Source: Avedoeria sp964651245
GTDB taxonomy: Bacteria; Chloroflexota; Anaerolineae; Epilineales; Epilineaceae
Assembly: GCA_964651245.1 (NCBI GenBank)
Contig: CAZYVI010000001.1
Location: 186,001-250,000 of the forward strand
Direction of reading: 5' to 3'
DNA: 64,000 nt
In this document: positions 63,326-64,000 of the stretch, in pieces
Position numbering within the stretch: position 1 is the first letter of the stretch
Layout of the letters: every line of letters starts with the position of its first letter
Notes under the pieces: generated by a model
Database searches by the model: none
Seen by the model: the letters and a program-made list of their open reading frames with translations, nothing else
What the model was told of the DNA's origin: nothing
Program-made: the position numbers and the translations under genes

Positions 63326-64000
63326 GCCGCGCCGTCCGGGTCGACGCCGGCCGCCCGCAGCGCGCGGCGGCCGAGCAGCCCATGCGCCTGGTCGTCGCTG
63401 GGCGGGTGGAACAGCCCGGCCTGGACGTCGCGCCAGTGGCGCTCGATCGGCAGCCGGCGCGACATCGCCGGCCCGCCGACAACCCGCACGGCGTCGTCGA
63501 CGACGCGGCGCGCCTGCTGGGTGACGAACACCTTGGCGGTCACGACGTCGTCGCCGAGCGCGGCGCGGCCGTCGGGCGACTCGTCCCAGGCGCGGGCGGT
63601 CGCCGCCAGGACGGCGCCCGCCGCGCGGCGCGCCAACTCGGCCTCGCCGAGCCGCCGCTGGACGCCCTCGACGGTGGCCAGCGGCCGCCCGAGCGCCGTC
63701 GGCACGCGCGACCCGGCGTAGCGCGCCGCCCACCGCAGCGCGCCGTCGGCCACGCCGAGGTAGACGGCCGACAACAGCAGCGTGAACCAGGTGTTGACGT
63801 CGGCGGCGCCCGGATCGGGCGCCCGCGCGCTCTGGCGGTAGAGGAGCGCCGCGGCCGGCACCTCGACGCCGTCGAGGACGAGGTCGTCGCTGCCGGTGGC
63901 GCGCATGCCCAGCGGGTCCCACGTCGGCTCGACCCGGACGCCGGGCCCGCGCGGCACCAGGAAGCGGCCGATGCCGTCCTCCGCCGCCGCACCGGCGATC
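63322..64000 (-). CDS. Acyl-CoA dehydrogenase-like flavoprotein (5' part outside the window)
   Basis: The visible part, about 225 residues, is the C-terminal half of an acyl-CoA dehydrogenase-fold protein. VEPTWDPLGMRATGSDDLVLDGVEVP is the characteristic beta-domain segment. A helical domain follows, with WFTLLLSAVYLGVADGALRW and ending in AVRVVGGPAMSRRLPIERHWRDVQAGLFHPP. The style GPAMSRRLPIERHWRD is shared with DszC/HpaB-like flavin monooxygenases as well as dehydrogenases, so the reaction is open. The frame runs through base 64000. Its TAG stop shares the CTAG at 63322-63325 with the stop of the sugar dehydrogenase. Confidence 0.85.
   Translation of the reverse strand, partial: IAGAAAEDGIGRFLVPRGPGVRVEPTWDPLGMRATGSDDLVLDGVEVPAAALLYRQSARAPDPGAADVNTWFTLLLSAVYLGVADGALRWAARYAGSRVPTALGRPLATVEGVQRRLGEAELARRAAGAVLAATARAWDESPDGRAALGDDVVTAKVFVTQQARRVVDDAVRVVGGPAMSRRLPIERHWRDVQAGLFHPPSDDQAHGLLGRRALRAAGVDPDGAA

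Overview
The window is very GC-rich bacterial DNA with dense genes, many GTG starts and many 1-4 nt gene overlaps. Secreted proteins carry long Thr/Pro/Ala linkers (TPTATPT type) and short hydrophobic-Leu-Pro tails. Together with a B12-dependent ribonucleotide reductase and large AfsR/SARP-like STAND regulators, this suggests a high-GC Chloroflexota (Anaerolineae- or Thermomicrobia-like) organism. No rRNA or marker tree is available here, so the assignment is inference. I saw no rRNA, tRNA, CRISPR array or insertion sequence.

Layout. (1) 1-7.0 kb, plus strand: nrdR, the class II reductase nrdJ interrupted by a homing-endonuclease intein, a CYTH phosphatase-like protein and a Ppx/GppA phosphatase. 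(2) 7.0-14.3 kb, minus strand: a large secreted lamin-tail/P-domain protein, ppk1, and a secreted Ycf48-like propeller. With CYTH and Ppx this makes a polyphosphate/triphosphate neighbourhood. (3) 14.5-17.9 kb, plus strand: dGTPase, undecaprenyl-diphosphatase and a TIM-barrel isomerase-like protein. (4) 17.9-32.05 kb: an accessory island of six small, mostly Cys-containing secreted proteins without recognised families, interleaved with three BTAD/STAND transcriptional regulators and strong inverted repeats. (5) 32.06-43 kb: core genes. acs is on the minus strand. The nusA-ylxR-infB-rbfA-nrnA-truB-ribF operon is on the plus strand, with a leader that contains what looks like a real intrinsic terminator. 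era is on the minus strand. (6) 43-47 kb, plus strand: three secreted or membrane proteins (a degenerate C39-like protein, an MA-type metallopeptidase, an unknown). (7) 47-60.9 kb, minus strand, ten co-directional genes: Kelch protein, two B12-type radical SAM enzymes, two methyltransferases, a membrane-anchored LuxR-HTH/Kelch regulator, two secreted adhesin-like proteins, a clan-A glycosidase-like protein and rsgA. (8) 61-64 kb: CAP-domain protein and PQQ-type sugar dehydrogenase (plus), and an acyl-CoA dehydrogenase-like gene cut by the window end (minus).

Promoter-like sites agree with one another. Two minus-strand genes have TTGAC(T/C)-N17-GATACT. Several genes have TGN-TATA(A/C/G)T extended -10 boxes, and two of these boxes lie 6 nt before the ATG, which implies leaderless mRNAs. 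Three genes (rsgA, one radical SAM enzyme, the sugar dehydrogenase) lack any ATG/GTG/TTG at the expected start. They either use rare start codons or contain base-calling errors.

The best candidates for undescribed biology are the regulator/secreted-protein island (17.9-32 kb), the LuxR-TM-Kelch one-component regulator with its neighbouring radical-SAM/methyltransferase run, the shared C-terminal LP tail on secreted proteins, and the nusA leader attenuator.
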